From: Methylomicrobium sp.
Lineage (GTDB): Bacteria > Pseudomonadota > Gammaproteobacteria > Methylococcales > Methylomonadaceae
Assembly: GCA_007135635.1 (NCBI GenBank)
Contig: SLIO01000497.1
Location: 1 to 5,199, forward strand
Direction: 5' to 3'
DNA length: 5,199 bases
A program made the position numbers and the translations under genes. Shown in pieces: positions 1-5,199 of the stretch. Below the pieces are notes generated by a model. That model made no database searches, had not been told where the DNA came from, and was given only the letters and a program-made list of their open reading frames with translations. Every line of letters starts with the position of its first letter. Within the stretch, counting starts at the first letter, position 1.

Positions 1-2
1 CG

Positions 3-42
3 TGATAAGCCTATATTTTCCTTATTTATCAATAGCTTATCA
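3..42. repeat. Short inverted repeat TGATAAGC / GCTTATCA
   Basis: TGATAAGC at 3-10 is matched by its exact reverse complement GCTTATCA at 35-42, with a 24 bp AT-rich interval. It has no T-tract, so it does not look like an intrinsic terminator. It may be an origin element or coincidence. Confidence 0.3.
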
Positions 43-65
43 TGTTATAAACCGGAGCTTAAAGC

Positions 66-74
66 TGTGAATAA
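66..74 (-). promoter_or_regulatory. DnaA box (TTATTCACA on the minus strand)
   Basis: The plus strand reads TGTGAATAA, the reverse complement of TTATTCACA. This matches the TTATNCACA consensus bound by DnaA domain IV. It lies 69 bp beyond the dnaA stop codon and faces the box at 123-131. Confidence 0.65.
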
Positions 75-122
75 ACGCTTGATAAAAATGGGATAACTAA
101 CCTTCACTACTAAAGACTGTAC

Positions 123-131
123 TTATCCACA
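123..131 (+). promoter_or_regulatory. DnaA box (perfect TTATCCACA)
   Basis: TTATCCACA is identical to the high-affinity R1/R4-type DnaA box. It sits 12 bp beyond the dnaA stop codon. Such an exact 9-mer is rarely seen by chance in so short a spacer, and its place beside dnaA supports a real binding site. Confidence 0.75.
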
Positions 132-143
132 GGTTGAACACCG

Positions 144-1460
144 TTAATGCGACAATGTTCTCAACAGGTTTAAATAATCTTCTTCGATCTTTACGTCCGA
201 GTCGCGTAAGGCGGCAATGCGTTTACAAGCATTGATCACTGTGGTGTGATCGCGCCCACCGAATGCTTCGCCGATTTCCGGAAAACTGTGGGAAGTCAAT
301 TCACGGGCTAGACACATCGCAATTTGCCGTGGTCGGGTAATGGATTGGCGACGATTTTTAGACGATAAATCCGCAACCCGGATCTTAAAATATTCGGCGA
401 CGGTTTTTTGGATGTTGTCGATATTGACCAGCTTATCTTGCAATGAAATTAGATCGTGCAATGCTTCTTTGGTGAATTCGGTGGTAATTTCGCGTCCGGT
501 AAATTGCGCATTGGCAATGACTCGTCGTAGGGCTCCTTCGAGATCGCGTACATTCGAAGGAATTCTTTTACCGATGAAAAATGCAACTTCCTGTGGTAGA
601 TCGACACCGGCCATCATTGCTTTTTTCATTAAAATAGCGGCACGAGTTTCAAGGTCTGGCGGTTCGATTGCAACCGGTAATCCCCAACCGAAACGCGATT
701 TCAAACGGTCTTCTAAACCGACGATTTCTTTCGGGTATTTATCGCAGGTTAAAACAACTTGATGTTTCTTTTCCAGCAAGGTGTTGAAGGTATGGAAAAA
801 CTCTTCTTGAGAGCGTTCCTTGCCGGCAAAGAATTGAATATCGTCAATCAGCAAGGTATCGACACCGCGATAATATTCTTTGAAGGTATCGATTGCATTT
901 TGTTGTAAAGCCTTGACCATATCCTGCACGAATTTTTCGGAGTGCAGATAAACAATTTTTGCCGACGGATTATGTTGAAGGATCGCGTTACCGATCGCAT
1001 GCATCAGATGAGTTTTACCTAAACCGGAGCCTCCGTAAATCAACAACGGATTGTAGGCCTTGCCAATATTTTCGGAGACTTGAATAGAGGCCGCTTTTGC
1101 CAACTGATTGGATTTACCTTCAACAAAATTATCGAAAATGAAGGCTTTATTAAGAAAGTTAGGGCGTGACTTTTTGGTAACGGGAACTTTAATATGCTGC
1201 GGAGCAGGAGCCGGTATGGCTTTCTTCGAGCCGATATCCAATTGCAAGCTTAAGGAACCGTTGGAAAATTGCTGTATCGCCTCTTCCAGTTTAGCTAAAT
1301 GATGTTCTTTTACCCAATCCAGCACAAACCGGTTCGGCGCTAATAACTTGATTTGTCCATCGGTTTCGATTGCCTGCAAGGGTCTAATCCAGGTGCTGAA
1401 TTCCGAGGAAGAAATTTCATTTTCAAGTTTAGCGAGACAGTTGTTCCAGATTGCACTCAT
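144..1460 (-). CDS. dnaA: Chromosomal replication initiator protein DnaA
   Basis: DnaA is the AAA+ ATPase that binds DnaA boxes, oligomerises at oriC, melts the duplex and recruits the DnaB helicase. The 438-residue protein is complete. Domain I is about 1-75, opening [10 protein letters not shown] with a conserved [10 protein letters not shown] at 21-30. A short linker with APAPQ follows at about 76-105. The AAA+ domain is next: Walker A GGSGLGKT at 143-150, Walker B LLIDDIQF at 203-210, a sensor 1 region at [10 protein letters not shown] (237-246), the box VII arginine in SRFGWGL (R256), and the sensor 2 arginine in [10 protein letters not shown] (R304). Domain IV carries RPRQIA (376-381) and the DnaA signature [15 protein letters not shown] at 401-415. 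The start is firm: it aligns with E. coli DnaA, and a stop codon lies two codons upstream in frame. No Shine-Dalgarno sequence is visible before it. The linker is shorter than in E. coli DnaA (467 residues), which accounts for most of the length difference. Confidence 0.98.
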   Translation of the reverse strand: MSAIWNNCLAKLENEISSSEFSTWIRPLQAIETDGQIKLLAPNRFVLDWVKEHHLAKLEEAIQQFSNGSLSLQLDIGSKKAIPAPAPQHIKVPVTKKSRPNFLNKAFIFDNFVEGKSNQLAKAASIQVSENIGKAYNPLLIYGGSGLGKTHLMHAIGNAILQHNPSAKIVYLHSEKFVQDMVKALQQNAIDTFKEYYRGVDTLLIDDIQFFAGKERSQEEFFHTFNTLLEKKHQVVLTCDKYPKEIVGLEDRLKSRFGWGLPVAIEPPDLETRAAILMKKAMMAGVDLPQEVAFFIGKRIPSNVRDLEGALRRVIANAQFTGREITTEFTKEALHDLISLQDKLVNIDNIQKTVAEYFKIRVADLSSKNRRQSITRPRQIAMCLARELTSHSFPEIGEAFGGRDHTTVINACKRIAALRDSDVKIEEDYLNLLRTLSH

Positions 1461-1494
1461 TATTTATGAAGGTTTCGAATAGTAAATAGATGAT

Positions 1495-1525
1495 ATTATA
1501 AAAAAAATATGCCACTATACAGCAA
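1495..1525 (-). promoter_or_regulatory. Candidate sigma70 promoter for dnaA
   Basis: On the minus strand a perfect -10 hexamer TATAAT (1495-1500) is preceded by TTGCTG (1520-1525, 4 of 6 matches to TTGACA). The spacer is 19 bp and includes a T-run. The spacing is longer than ideal, so the -35 assignment is weak. Transcription would start near 1488, about 28 nt before the dnaA ATG. No DnaA box is seen beside it, so autoregulation by DnaA at this promoter is not evident from the sequence. Confidence 0.4.
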
Positions 1526-1545
1526 TCAAATCAGTGCCGACATAA

Positions 1546-1574
1546 TTGACATAAACCGGCGTTTATTCTATCAT
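1546..1574 (+). promoter_or_regulatory. Sigma70 promoter for the rpmH-rnpA-yidD-yidC cluster
   Basis: A perfect -35 hexamer TTGACA (1546-1551) is followed after exactly 17 bp by TATCAT (1569-1574), which matches TATAAT at 5 of 6 positions. Transcription would begin near 1581, giving a leader of about 50 nt before rpmH. This strength suits a ribosomal protein operon. No other strong plus-strand promoter was noticed before yidC or mnmE, so it may drive the whole cluster. Confidence 0.75.
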
Positions 1575-1617
1575 CCCGGATCTTTTTTATCCGTTTTTGT
1601 TAACAATCATCTGAACC

Positions 1618-1621
1618 AGGA
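1618..1621 (+). promoter_or_regulatory. Ribosome binding site of rpmH
   Basis: AGGA lies 9 nt before the rpmH ATG, within AGGATTAGAGG. A GAGG at 1625-1628 is too close to the start to be used. This is the only convincing Shine-Dalgarno sequence in the cluster. Confidence 0.5.
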
Positions 1622-1630
1622 TTAGAGGCC

Positions 1631-1765
1631 ATGAAAAGAACCTATCAACCCAGTAAAATTAAACGTGTAAGAACTCACGGTTTTCGCGCCAGAATGGCGA
1701 CTAAAGGCGGCCGTAAAGTCATTAACGCCCGCAGAGCCAAGGGCCGCGCCAAGCTAACAGTCTAA
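1631..1765 (+). CDS. rpmH: 50S ribosomal protein L34
   Basis: L34 is a small, very basic protein of the large ribosomal subunit. The 44-residue product begins [20 protein letters not shown] and continues with [20 protein letters not shown] before ending KLTV. This is the full family pattern (KRTxQPS near the start, THGFRxRMxT in the middle, RRAKGR near the end) at the usual length of 44-46 residues. The ATG is preceded by a Shine-Dalgarno-like AGGA and a near-consensus sigma70 promoter. It is divergent from dnaA and is the first gene of the cluster; the rnpA start follows 4 bp after its stop. Confidence 0.98.
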   Translation: MKRTYQPSKIKRVRTHGFRARMATKGGRKVINARRAKGRAKLTV

Positions 1766-1769
1766 TTGA

Positions 1770-2138
1770 TTGACGAACAAGGTATTTAGTTTCCCGCCGC
1801 AGTTAAGGTTAAGGAAGCCTTCTGAATATAAAAAAGTCTTTACCGGACCAGTAAAATCGAGTGATGCGTATTTCACATTACTGGCAGTTAGGAATGAGTT
1901 AGATCATCCTCGACTGGGACTGGCAATTGCGAAAAAAATCATTAAAAAGGCTGTGGACAGAAATATGCTCAAAAGGACTGCCAGGGAAAGCTTTAGACTA
2001 CAACAACACGAATTGATCACTATTGATGTTGTTGTTATGGCCCGAAAAGATGCACTCAATGCATCACCGGAACAATTGCAAAAGTCATTGGCAAGGCATT
2101 GGCTTAGGTTGGTAAACCGATGCGAGTCTTATTCATAG
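1770..2138 (+). CDS. rnpA: Ribonuclease P protein component
   Basis: RnpA is the protein subunit of RNase P. It helps the catalytic RNA bind precursor tRNAs and remove their 5' leaders. The 122-residue product has the family layout: an N-terminal LRLRKPSEYKKVF (12-24), HPRLGLAIAKK (46-56) in the central strand, and the RNR-type helix at 63-74 (DRNMLKRTARES), followed by FRLQQHEL. The second arginine of the RNR motif is methionine here (M66); this position varies in the family, while R64, N65, K68, R69 and R72 are kept. The start is TTG, 4 bp after the rpmH stop. An in-frame TGA directly precedes it, and no ATG or GTG follows in a plausible place. No Shine-Dalgarno sequence is visible, so translation is probably coupled to rpmH. 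The 3' end overlaps the original yidD start by 19 bp. Confidence 0.95.
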   Translation: MTNKVFSFPPQLRLRKPSEYKKVFTGPVKSSDAYFTLLAVRNELDHPRLGLAIAKKIIKKAVDRNMLKRTARESFRLQQHELITIDVVVMARKDALNASPEQLQKSLARHWLRLVNRCESYS

Positions 2139-2165
2139 CAATTATAAAGTTATACCAATACTTTA

Positions 2166-2191
2166 TATACTTTGCGCGGCCACATTTGCGG
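2166..2191 (+). repeat. Left terminal inverted repeat (with flanking TA)
   Basis: It begins TATACTTTGCGCGGCCACAT and ends TTGCGG. It matches the reverse complement of 2307-2332 at 22 of 26 bases. Three of the four differences would be G-U wobble pairs in RNA, so the transcript stem would have 25 of 26 positions paired. Confidence 0.85.
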
Positions 2192-2330
2192 CTTTTATGG
2201 CAATGCTATTTTGTTCGGTAGCAAGGCGTGAAAACAGGCGTTAAGATAATAAGCTATGAAACTGTTTTCGCAACGCAGCCACCGGACAAAAATGCGCGTC
2301 AGCTTACCGAAAATGTGGCTGTGCGAAGTA
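2168..2330. mobile_element. MITE-like (Correia-like) miniature inverted-repeat element
   Basis: This 163 bp element interrupts yidD. Its ends are imperfect inverted repeats: including the flanking TA, 2166-2191 and 2307-2332 match at 22 of 26 positions, both beginning TATACTT and sharing GCCACATTT. It is flanked by TA at 2166-2167 and 2331-2332, as expected for a TA target duplication; a TATA duplication (2164-2167 and 2329-2332) with a 161 bp element fits equally well. More paired blocks lie inside: 2209-2222 with 2278-2291 (12 of 14) and 2230-2237 with 2262-2269 (8 of 8), leaving a 24 nt loop at 2238-2261. It has no transposase, so it would need an enzyme acting from elsewhere. TA duplications are known for IS630/Tc1-mariner-type transposases and for Neisseria Correia elements; the family link here is inferred. 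Size, symmetry and the clean restoration of yidD on removal make the insertion call strong. Confidence 0.85.
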
Positions 2331-2518
2331 TAAGTCCATTGTTAGGTAAAAACTGTCGTTTTTATCCCAGCTGCTCCTGCTATGCCTTAGAGGCGCTCCA
2401 TAAACATGGAGCCGCTCGGGGCACTTATCTTAAAGTCCGAAGAGTATTAAAGTGTCACCCTTTTCACGAAGGCGGGCTTGATCCTGTTCCAGAAAAATTT
2501 GGTAAAAAGAATGGATAA
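2228..2518 (+). CDS. yidD: YidD core with an element-derived N-terminus (96 codons)
   Basis: This is the downstream half of the split yidD and is likely what an automatic annotation would report. Residues 1-35 are encoded mainly by the inserted element and resemble nothing I recognise. From residue 36 the YidD core is intact: [20 protein letters not shown] (36-55), then AL, a basic stretch VRRVLKCHP, and GGLDPVP near the C-terminus, with conserved cysteines retained. The usual N-terminal amphipathic helix is missing, so membrane attachment may be lost. The GTG at 2228 lies 6 nt after the TAG ending the upstream piece, so reinitiation is possible. AAGG at 2223-2226 is only 1 nt from the GTG and is a poor ribosome binding site. 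GTG codons at 2315 and 2321 are other possible starts. Expression is uncertain. Confidence 0.5.
   Translation: MKTGVKIISYETVFATQPPDKNARQLTENVAVRSISPLLGKNCRFYPSCSCYALEALHKHGAARGTYLKVRRVLKCHPFHEGGLDPVPEKFGKKNG
2307..2332 (-). repeat. Right terminal inverted repeat (with flanking TA)
   Basis: Read on the minus strand it begins TATACTTCGCACAGCCACAT and ends TTTCGG, mirroring the left end. The yidD frame resumes with AGT CCA TTG at 2333, directly after this repeat. Confidence 0.85.
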
Positions 2519-4205
2519 CATTAGATTTATATTAGTCGTTACTTTTGCAATGCTGATTTATATGCTCTATGACGCATGGCAAATCGATTACGGTCCAAAA
2601 CGCGAAATTCCCGTCGCACAACAAATGCCGCAAAACCTTAAGGAAGACGTGCCTACGGCAACCGGCGAACCGCAACCCGAGTCACACACTGAAGCAAAAA
2701 CCATTGCTATTGAGGCGACCGAGCCGGACGCCATTATTAGCGTAACAACCGATGTGCTGGCGCTGGAAATCGATCCCAAGGGCGGCACGATTCGCAACCT
2801 GGATTTGCTGAAATACCCCCGTGAAAAAGAAAACACAGCCGTTGAGTGGGTTTGGAATCTGTTCGGCTTTTCGAAACCGGAGAAAGACCTTAGTCCAATT
2901 CGCTTATTTGATAGCAACGAGGAACGATTATTCCTAGCGCAAAGCGGTTTGATTGCTTCAGAGGGTTCGGCAAATGCACCTACTCACCATACCGTATTCA
3001 ACTTTGAAAAAGATCAATACCTTTTAGGTGACGATCAAGACAGCATCACTGTACCGTTGACATGGACCGATAATGAAGGACTGACTGTCACTAAAACACT
3101 CACCTTTAAACGCGGAAGTTATGCCATTGAAGTCAATCAAACAGTCTCCAACGATTCGACGCAACCTTGGACCGGTCGGCAATATAAGCAATTGTTAAGA
3201 GTTCCTTATAAAGAAGAGGCGGGGCATACTTTTATCAGAACCTATGCCGGCGGTGTCGTTTATACAGAAGAGAATAAATATCAAAAAGTCAGTTTCGACG
3301 ACATGGCGAGCGACAAACTGGATGTCAAAACGACAGGTGGCTGGAGTGCGATGATTCAGCATTATTTTGCCGCGGCATGGATTCCACCCAAGGATCAAGA
3401 AAATACGTTTTATACCAAGGACCTTAAAGATTGGCGTTATGTAATCGGTTCTTATTCTCCTGCGTTCACGGTCGAGCCGAATTCCGACATGGAGTTTAGC
3501 GCACTATTGTTTGCCGGACCGAAAATACAGCCAATGATGGAAGAAATCGCCAAAGGTTTGGAACTGACCGTCGACTACGCTTGGTTGACGATCATTGCTA
3601 AACCGATTTACTGGTTACTAAATCAAATCCATGGCTTCGTCGGTAACTGGGGGGTGTCTATTATCGGTGTGACTTTATGTATTAAACTGCTGTTCTTTAA
3701 ACTGTCTCAAACCAGTTTTCGATCAATGGCAAAAATGCGCAAAATTCAGCCCCGTTTGAAAGAACTGCAAGAGCGTTTTGCCGATGATAGACAGCGTTTC
3801 AACAAAGAAATGATGGACATGTATAAAAGGGAGAAAGTGAACCCTTTAGGCGGTTGTTTACCGATATTGGTGCAGATTCCGGTCTTTATTTCTTTATACT
3901 GGGTACTGGTCGAAACCGTTGAATTACGTCAAGCTCCGTTTGCCTTATGGATACAAGACCTATCGGCGCAAGACCCGTTTTTTATCTTGCCGATTCTGAT
4001 GGGCATTACCATGAAAATTCAACAAAGTTTAAACCCTGCCCCGATCGATCCGTTGCAAGCGAAAATCATGAAAATGTTTCCGATCGTGTTCACGGTATTC
4101 TTTCTATTCTTCCCGGCCGGTTTGGTCTTGTACTGGGTAGTCAACAATACACTGTCGATCATCCAGCAATGGTACATCACTAAAAACTTGGAAGATGCCA
4201 AGTAA
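2511..4205 (+). CDS. yidC: Membrane protein insertase YidC
   Basis: YidC (Oxa1 family) inserts and folds inner-membrane proteins, alone or with SecYEG. The 564-residue product has the Gram-negative architecture. TM1 is about residues 5-22. A large periplasmic beta domain spans about 75-345, with [10 protein letters not shown] (90-99) and [17 protein letters not shown] (276-292). A periplasmic amphipathic helix lies near 353-376. The conserved insertase core has TM2 at about 378-399, a cytoplasmic helical hairpin at about 400-445, TM3 starting at [16 protein letters not shown] (444-459), TM4 at about 490-505 and TM5 at about 523-547 ([14 protein letters not shown]). K392 aligns with E. coli R366, the positive groove residue. 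ATG 2511 is chosen because [10 protein letters not shown] fits the family N-terminus; the frame is open to a TTG at 2478, but that would add 11 polar residues before TM1. The start overlaps the yidD stop by 8 bp and has no clear Shine-Dalgarno sequence, so its translation may depend on ribosomes reading the yidD 3' half. Confidence 0.97.
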   Translation: MDNIRFILVVTFAMLIYMLYDAWQIDYGPKREIPVAQQMPQNLKEDVPTATGEPQPESHTEAKTIAIEATEPDAIISVTTDVLALEIDPKGGTIRNLDLLKYPREKENTAVEWVWNLFGFSKPEKDLSPIRLFDSNEERLFLAQSGLIASEGSANAPTHHTVFNFEKDQYLLGDDQDSITVPLTWTDNEGLTVTKTLTFKRGSYAIEVNQTVSNDSTQPWTGRQYKQLLRVPYKEEAGHTFIRTYAGGVVYTEENKYQKVSFDDMASDKLDVKTTGGWSAMIQHYFAAAWIPPKDQENTFYTKDLKDWRYVIGSYSPAFTVEPNSDMEFSALLFAGPKIQPMMEEIAKGLELTVDYAWLTIIAKPIYWLLNQIHGFVGNWGVSIIGVTLCIKLLFFKLSQTSFRSMAKMRKIQPRLKELQERFADDRQRFNKEMMDMYKREKVNPLGGCLPILVQIPVFISLYWVLVETVELRQAPFALWIQDLSAQDPFFILPILMGITMKIQQSLNPAPIDPLQAKIMKMFPIVFTVFFLFFPAGLVLYWVVNNTLSIIQQWYITKNLEDAK

Positions 4206-4212
4206 AACCTGA

Positions 4213-5199
4213 GTGGACATCGGTACAAACGATACCATTGCCGCGATTGCCACGCCGCCCGGAAACGGCGGCGTCGGCATTGTACGGATATCGGGACCGG
4301 CGGTTTCTATTATTGCCGCTAAATTAACCGATCGTCCGTTACCGCCAAGATATGCCGTATTGACACCATTCATCGATAGTGACGGTTCAGTAATCGATAC
4401 CGGCATCGCCATCTACTTCCCTTCGCCGGCTTCCTATACCGGGGAAGATATTCTTGAACTGCAAGGACACGGCGGTTCGATCATTCTCGATATACTTCTC
4501 AAGCGCGTCTTATCGCTTGGCGCTCGTCTGGCAAGACCCGGAGAATTCACCGAGCGCGCCTTTCTTAACGGTAAGATTGACTTAGCACAAGCCGAAGCCG
4601 TTGCCGACTTGATAGAAAGCAGCACAGAACAATCGGCGCGTTCCGCACAACAATCGATGCAGGGTGCTTTCTCTAAACAAATCAATGAATTGGTTGAAGA
4701 ACTGACCGAACTCAGAATCTATGTTGAAGCCGCGATCGACTTCGTCGATGAAGAAATCGATTTTCTCGGAGATGGAGTGGTACAAAATCGTATCGACCGA
4801 TTATCGGAAAAACTTCTAGCCATCTTGGCAACTGCGCGACAAGGCCGCTTACTGCGCGACGGAATGACGATCGTATTGGCCGGTAAACCCAATGCCGGTA
4901 AATCCAGTTTATTGAACGCCTTGGCCGGCCATGACGCTGCGATTGTGACCGATATTGCCGGCACGACACGAGACGTGTTGAAAGAACGTATTCAAATCGA
5001 CGGCATGCCGCTGCATATCATCGATACAGCAGGGTTAAGAGACAGCAACAATGCCGTTGAAAAAGAAGGCATTCGCAGAGCCAGAGAGGAAATGAACCGG
5101 GCCGATAAAGTCTTGCTGATGATCGATGCCACAGATCCCGAGCATCAATCAATACTCGAAAACCTGCCCGAACATGTTCCTATCACCAAAATCTACAAC
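4213..5199 (+). CDS. mnmE: tRNA uridine-5-carboxymethylaminomethyl modification GTPase MnmE (5' part)
   Basis: MnmE (TrmE) acts with MnmG to modify the wobble uridine (U34) of certain tRNAs, using a formyl-tetrahydrofolate-type one-carbon donor and GTP hydrolysis. The first 329 codons are present and the gene runs off the window; the family is about 450 residues long. The N-terminal folate-binding domain has [16 protein letters not shown] (13-28) and [14 protein letters not shown] (75-88), followed by [20 protein letters not shown] (110-129). The G domain starts near 217 with G1 GKPNAGKS (224-231), the G2/K-loop region TDIAGTTRD (246-254) and G3 DTAG (271-274). The window ends at N329, which should be the first residue of the G4 NKxD motif. 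The start is GTG at 4213: the preceding in-frame codon is TGA, and [11 protein letters not shown] lines up with the E. coli N-terminus. It lies 7 bp after yidC with only a weak ribosome binding site, in keeping with cotranscription. Confidence 0.97.
   Translation, partial: MDIGTNDTIAAIATPPGNGGVGIVRISGPAVSIIAAKLTDRPLPPRYAVLTPFIDSDGSVIDTGIAIYFPSPASYTGEDILELQGHGGSIILDILLKRVLSLGARLARPGEFTERAFLNGKIDLAQAEAVADLIESSTEQSARSAQQSMQGAFSKQINELVEELTELRIYVEAAIDFVDEEIDFLGDGVVQNRIDRLSEKLLAILATARQGRLLRDGMTIVLAGKPNAGKSSLLNALAGHDAAIVTDIAGTTRDVLKERIQIDGMPLHIIDTAGLRDSNNAVEKEGIRRAREEMNRADKVLLMIDATDPEHQSILENLPEHVPITKIYN

Larger units (their letters stand above)
1..143. other. Probable part of oriC (dnaA 3' intergenic spacer)
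   Basis: This is an AT-rich spacer immediately downstream of dnaA with no ORF of its own. It contains a perfect R1-type DnaA box, TTATCCACA, at 123-131 on the plus strand. A second box, TGTGAATAA, lies at 66-74 and reads TTATTCACA on the minus strand, so it fits TTATNCACA. Runs such as tatattttccttatttatc (12-30) could serve as a DNA-unwinding stretch. In many gammaproteobacteria, including Pseudomonas, origin sequences occur next to dnaA, in the dnaA-dnaN gap and/or the dnaA-rpmH gap. Here only the downstream side carries consensus boxes. The spacer is cut by the window edge, so the total number of boxes and the identity of the next gene (dnaN expected) are unknown. Origin function is inferred from boxes and context. 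Confidence 0.55.
2120..2518 (+). pseudogene. yidD: yidD interrupted by a 163 bp miniature element
   Basis: YidD is a small, membrane-associated protein that helps YidC-dependent insertion of inner-membrane proteins. The ancestral start is ATG 2120, inside the end of rnpA. It encodes MRVLFIAIIKLYQYFI, the expected amphipathic N-terminal helix, up to codon 16 (2165-2167). The family sequence should continue [14 protein letters not shown], and exactly this resumes at 2333. Between them are 165 extra bases (the element plus one TA copy). Removing 2168-2332 restores an uninterrupted 77-codon gene of normal YidD length. The insertion keeps the frame but contains one in-frame stop, TAG at 2219-2221, so the upstream piece is a 33-codon ORF. 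The frame is open again after that TAG up to the TAA at 2516-2518, which overlaps yidC by 8 bp. Whether the locus is dead or makes a shortened YidD by internal initiation cannot be told from sequence. Confidence 0.85.

Noticed and set aside
131..164. Inverted repeat GTTGAACA / TGTTCTCAAC as a dnaA terminator
   Set aside because: The repeat is imperfect, it spans the dnaA stop codon, and no T-tract follows it on the minus strand.
340..762. Plus-strand open frame antisense to dnaA
   Set aside because: It lies wholly within dnaA, has no ribosome binding site or recognisable family, and looks like a by-product of dnaA codon use.
1587..1595. TTATCCGTT as a DnaA box in the rpmH leader
   Set aside because: Three mismatches to TTATCCACA, all in the critical CACA half.
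2222..2250. Outward promoter inside the miniature element (GATAAT at 2245-2250)
   Set aside because: No acceptable -35 hexamer lies 16-18 bp upstream; the sequence at 2222-2227 is CAAGGC.
2478..2510. Extended yidC start at TTG 2478
   Set aside because: It would put 11 polar and basic residues before the TM1 signal-anchor. ATG 2511 gives the family-typical N-terminus [10 protein letters not shown].
3684..3689. Lysine (K392) in YidC in place of the groove arginine as a loss of function
   Set aside because: Lysine keeps the positive charge, and a basic residue is all that the position generally requires; the rest of the core is well conserved.
4104..4969. Several minus-strand open frames opposite yidC and mnmE
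   Set aside because: They overlap strongly conserved coding sequence, overlap each other, and show no protein family features.

Overview
This window is a classic gammaproteobacterial replication-origin neighbourhood. dnaA lies on the minus strand, and the rpmH-rnpA-yidD-yidC-mnmE cluster runs away from it on the plus strand. Gene order, the tight overlaps and the protein sequences (DnaA, L34, YidC and MnmE all align easily with E. coli from memory) support a gammaproteobacterium. The moderate GC content and the style of the L34 and YidC sequences make a methanotroph of the Methylococcales a possible guess, but the sequence alone does not settle this.

Layout. Positions 1-143 are an AT-rich spacer downstream of dnaA. 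It holds two DnaA boxes that match the consensus and face each other, so it is probably part of oriC in the dnaA-dnaN gap; dnaN itself is not in the window. dnaA (144-1460, minus) is complete. The 170 bp divergent region 1461-1630 holds a near-consensus sigma70 promoter for rpmH and a weaker candidate for dnaA, and no good DnaA box. rpmH (1631-1765) and rnpA (1770-2138, TTG start) follow, then the yidD locus (2120-2518), yidC (2511-4205) and the first 329 codons of mnmE (4213 to the window end).

The striking point is yidD. The normal gene starts at ATG 2120 inside the end of rnpA and encodes the usual YidD N-terminal helix up to codon 16 (2167). There it is interrupted by a 163 bp element (2168-2330) with imperfect terminal inverted repeats of about 24 bp. 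The element is flanked by TA on both sides, and the reading frame resumes at 2333 exactly where the family sequence predicts. The element is an imperfect palindrome over most of its length and encodes no transposase, so it looks like a MITE or Correia-like miniature element. With one TA copy the insertion adds 165 bp, a multiple of three, and it brings a single in-frame amber codon (2219-2221). The result is a split yidD: a 33-codon upstream ORF and a 96-codon downstream ORF, which opens at a GTG inside the element and keeps the conserved cysteine-rich YidD core. A long hairpin is also predicted in the operon mRNA just ahead of yidC.

How the genes work together. The cluster joins translation and RNA processing (ribosomal protein L34, the RNase P protein subunit, the MnmE tRNA-modification GTPase) with membrane-protein insertion (YidD, YidC). 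The replication initiator DnaA and its binding sites are on the other side. Genes from rpmH on are close or overlapping (4 bp, 19 bp overlap, 8 bp overlap, 7 bp), which suggests one transcription unit with translational coupling. Most start sites after rpmH lack a good Shine-Dalgarno sequence.
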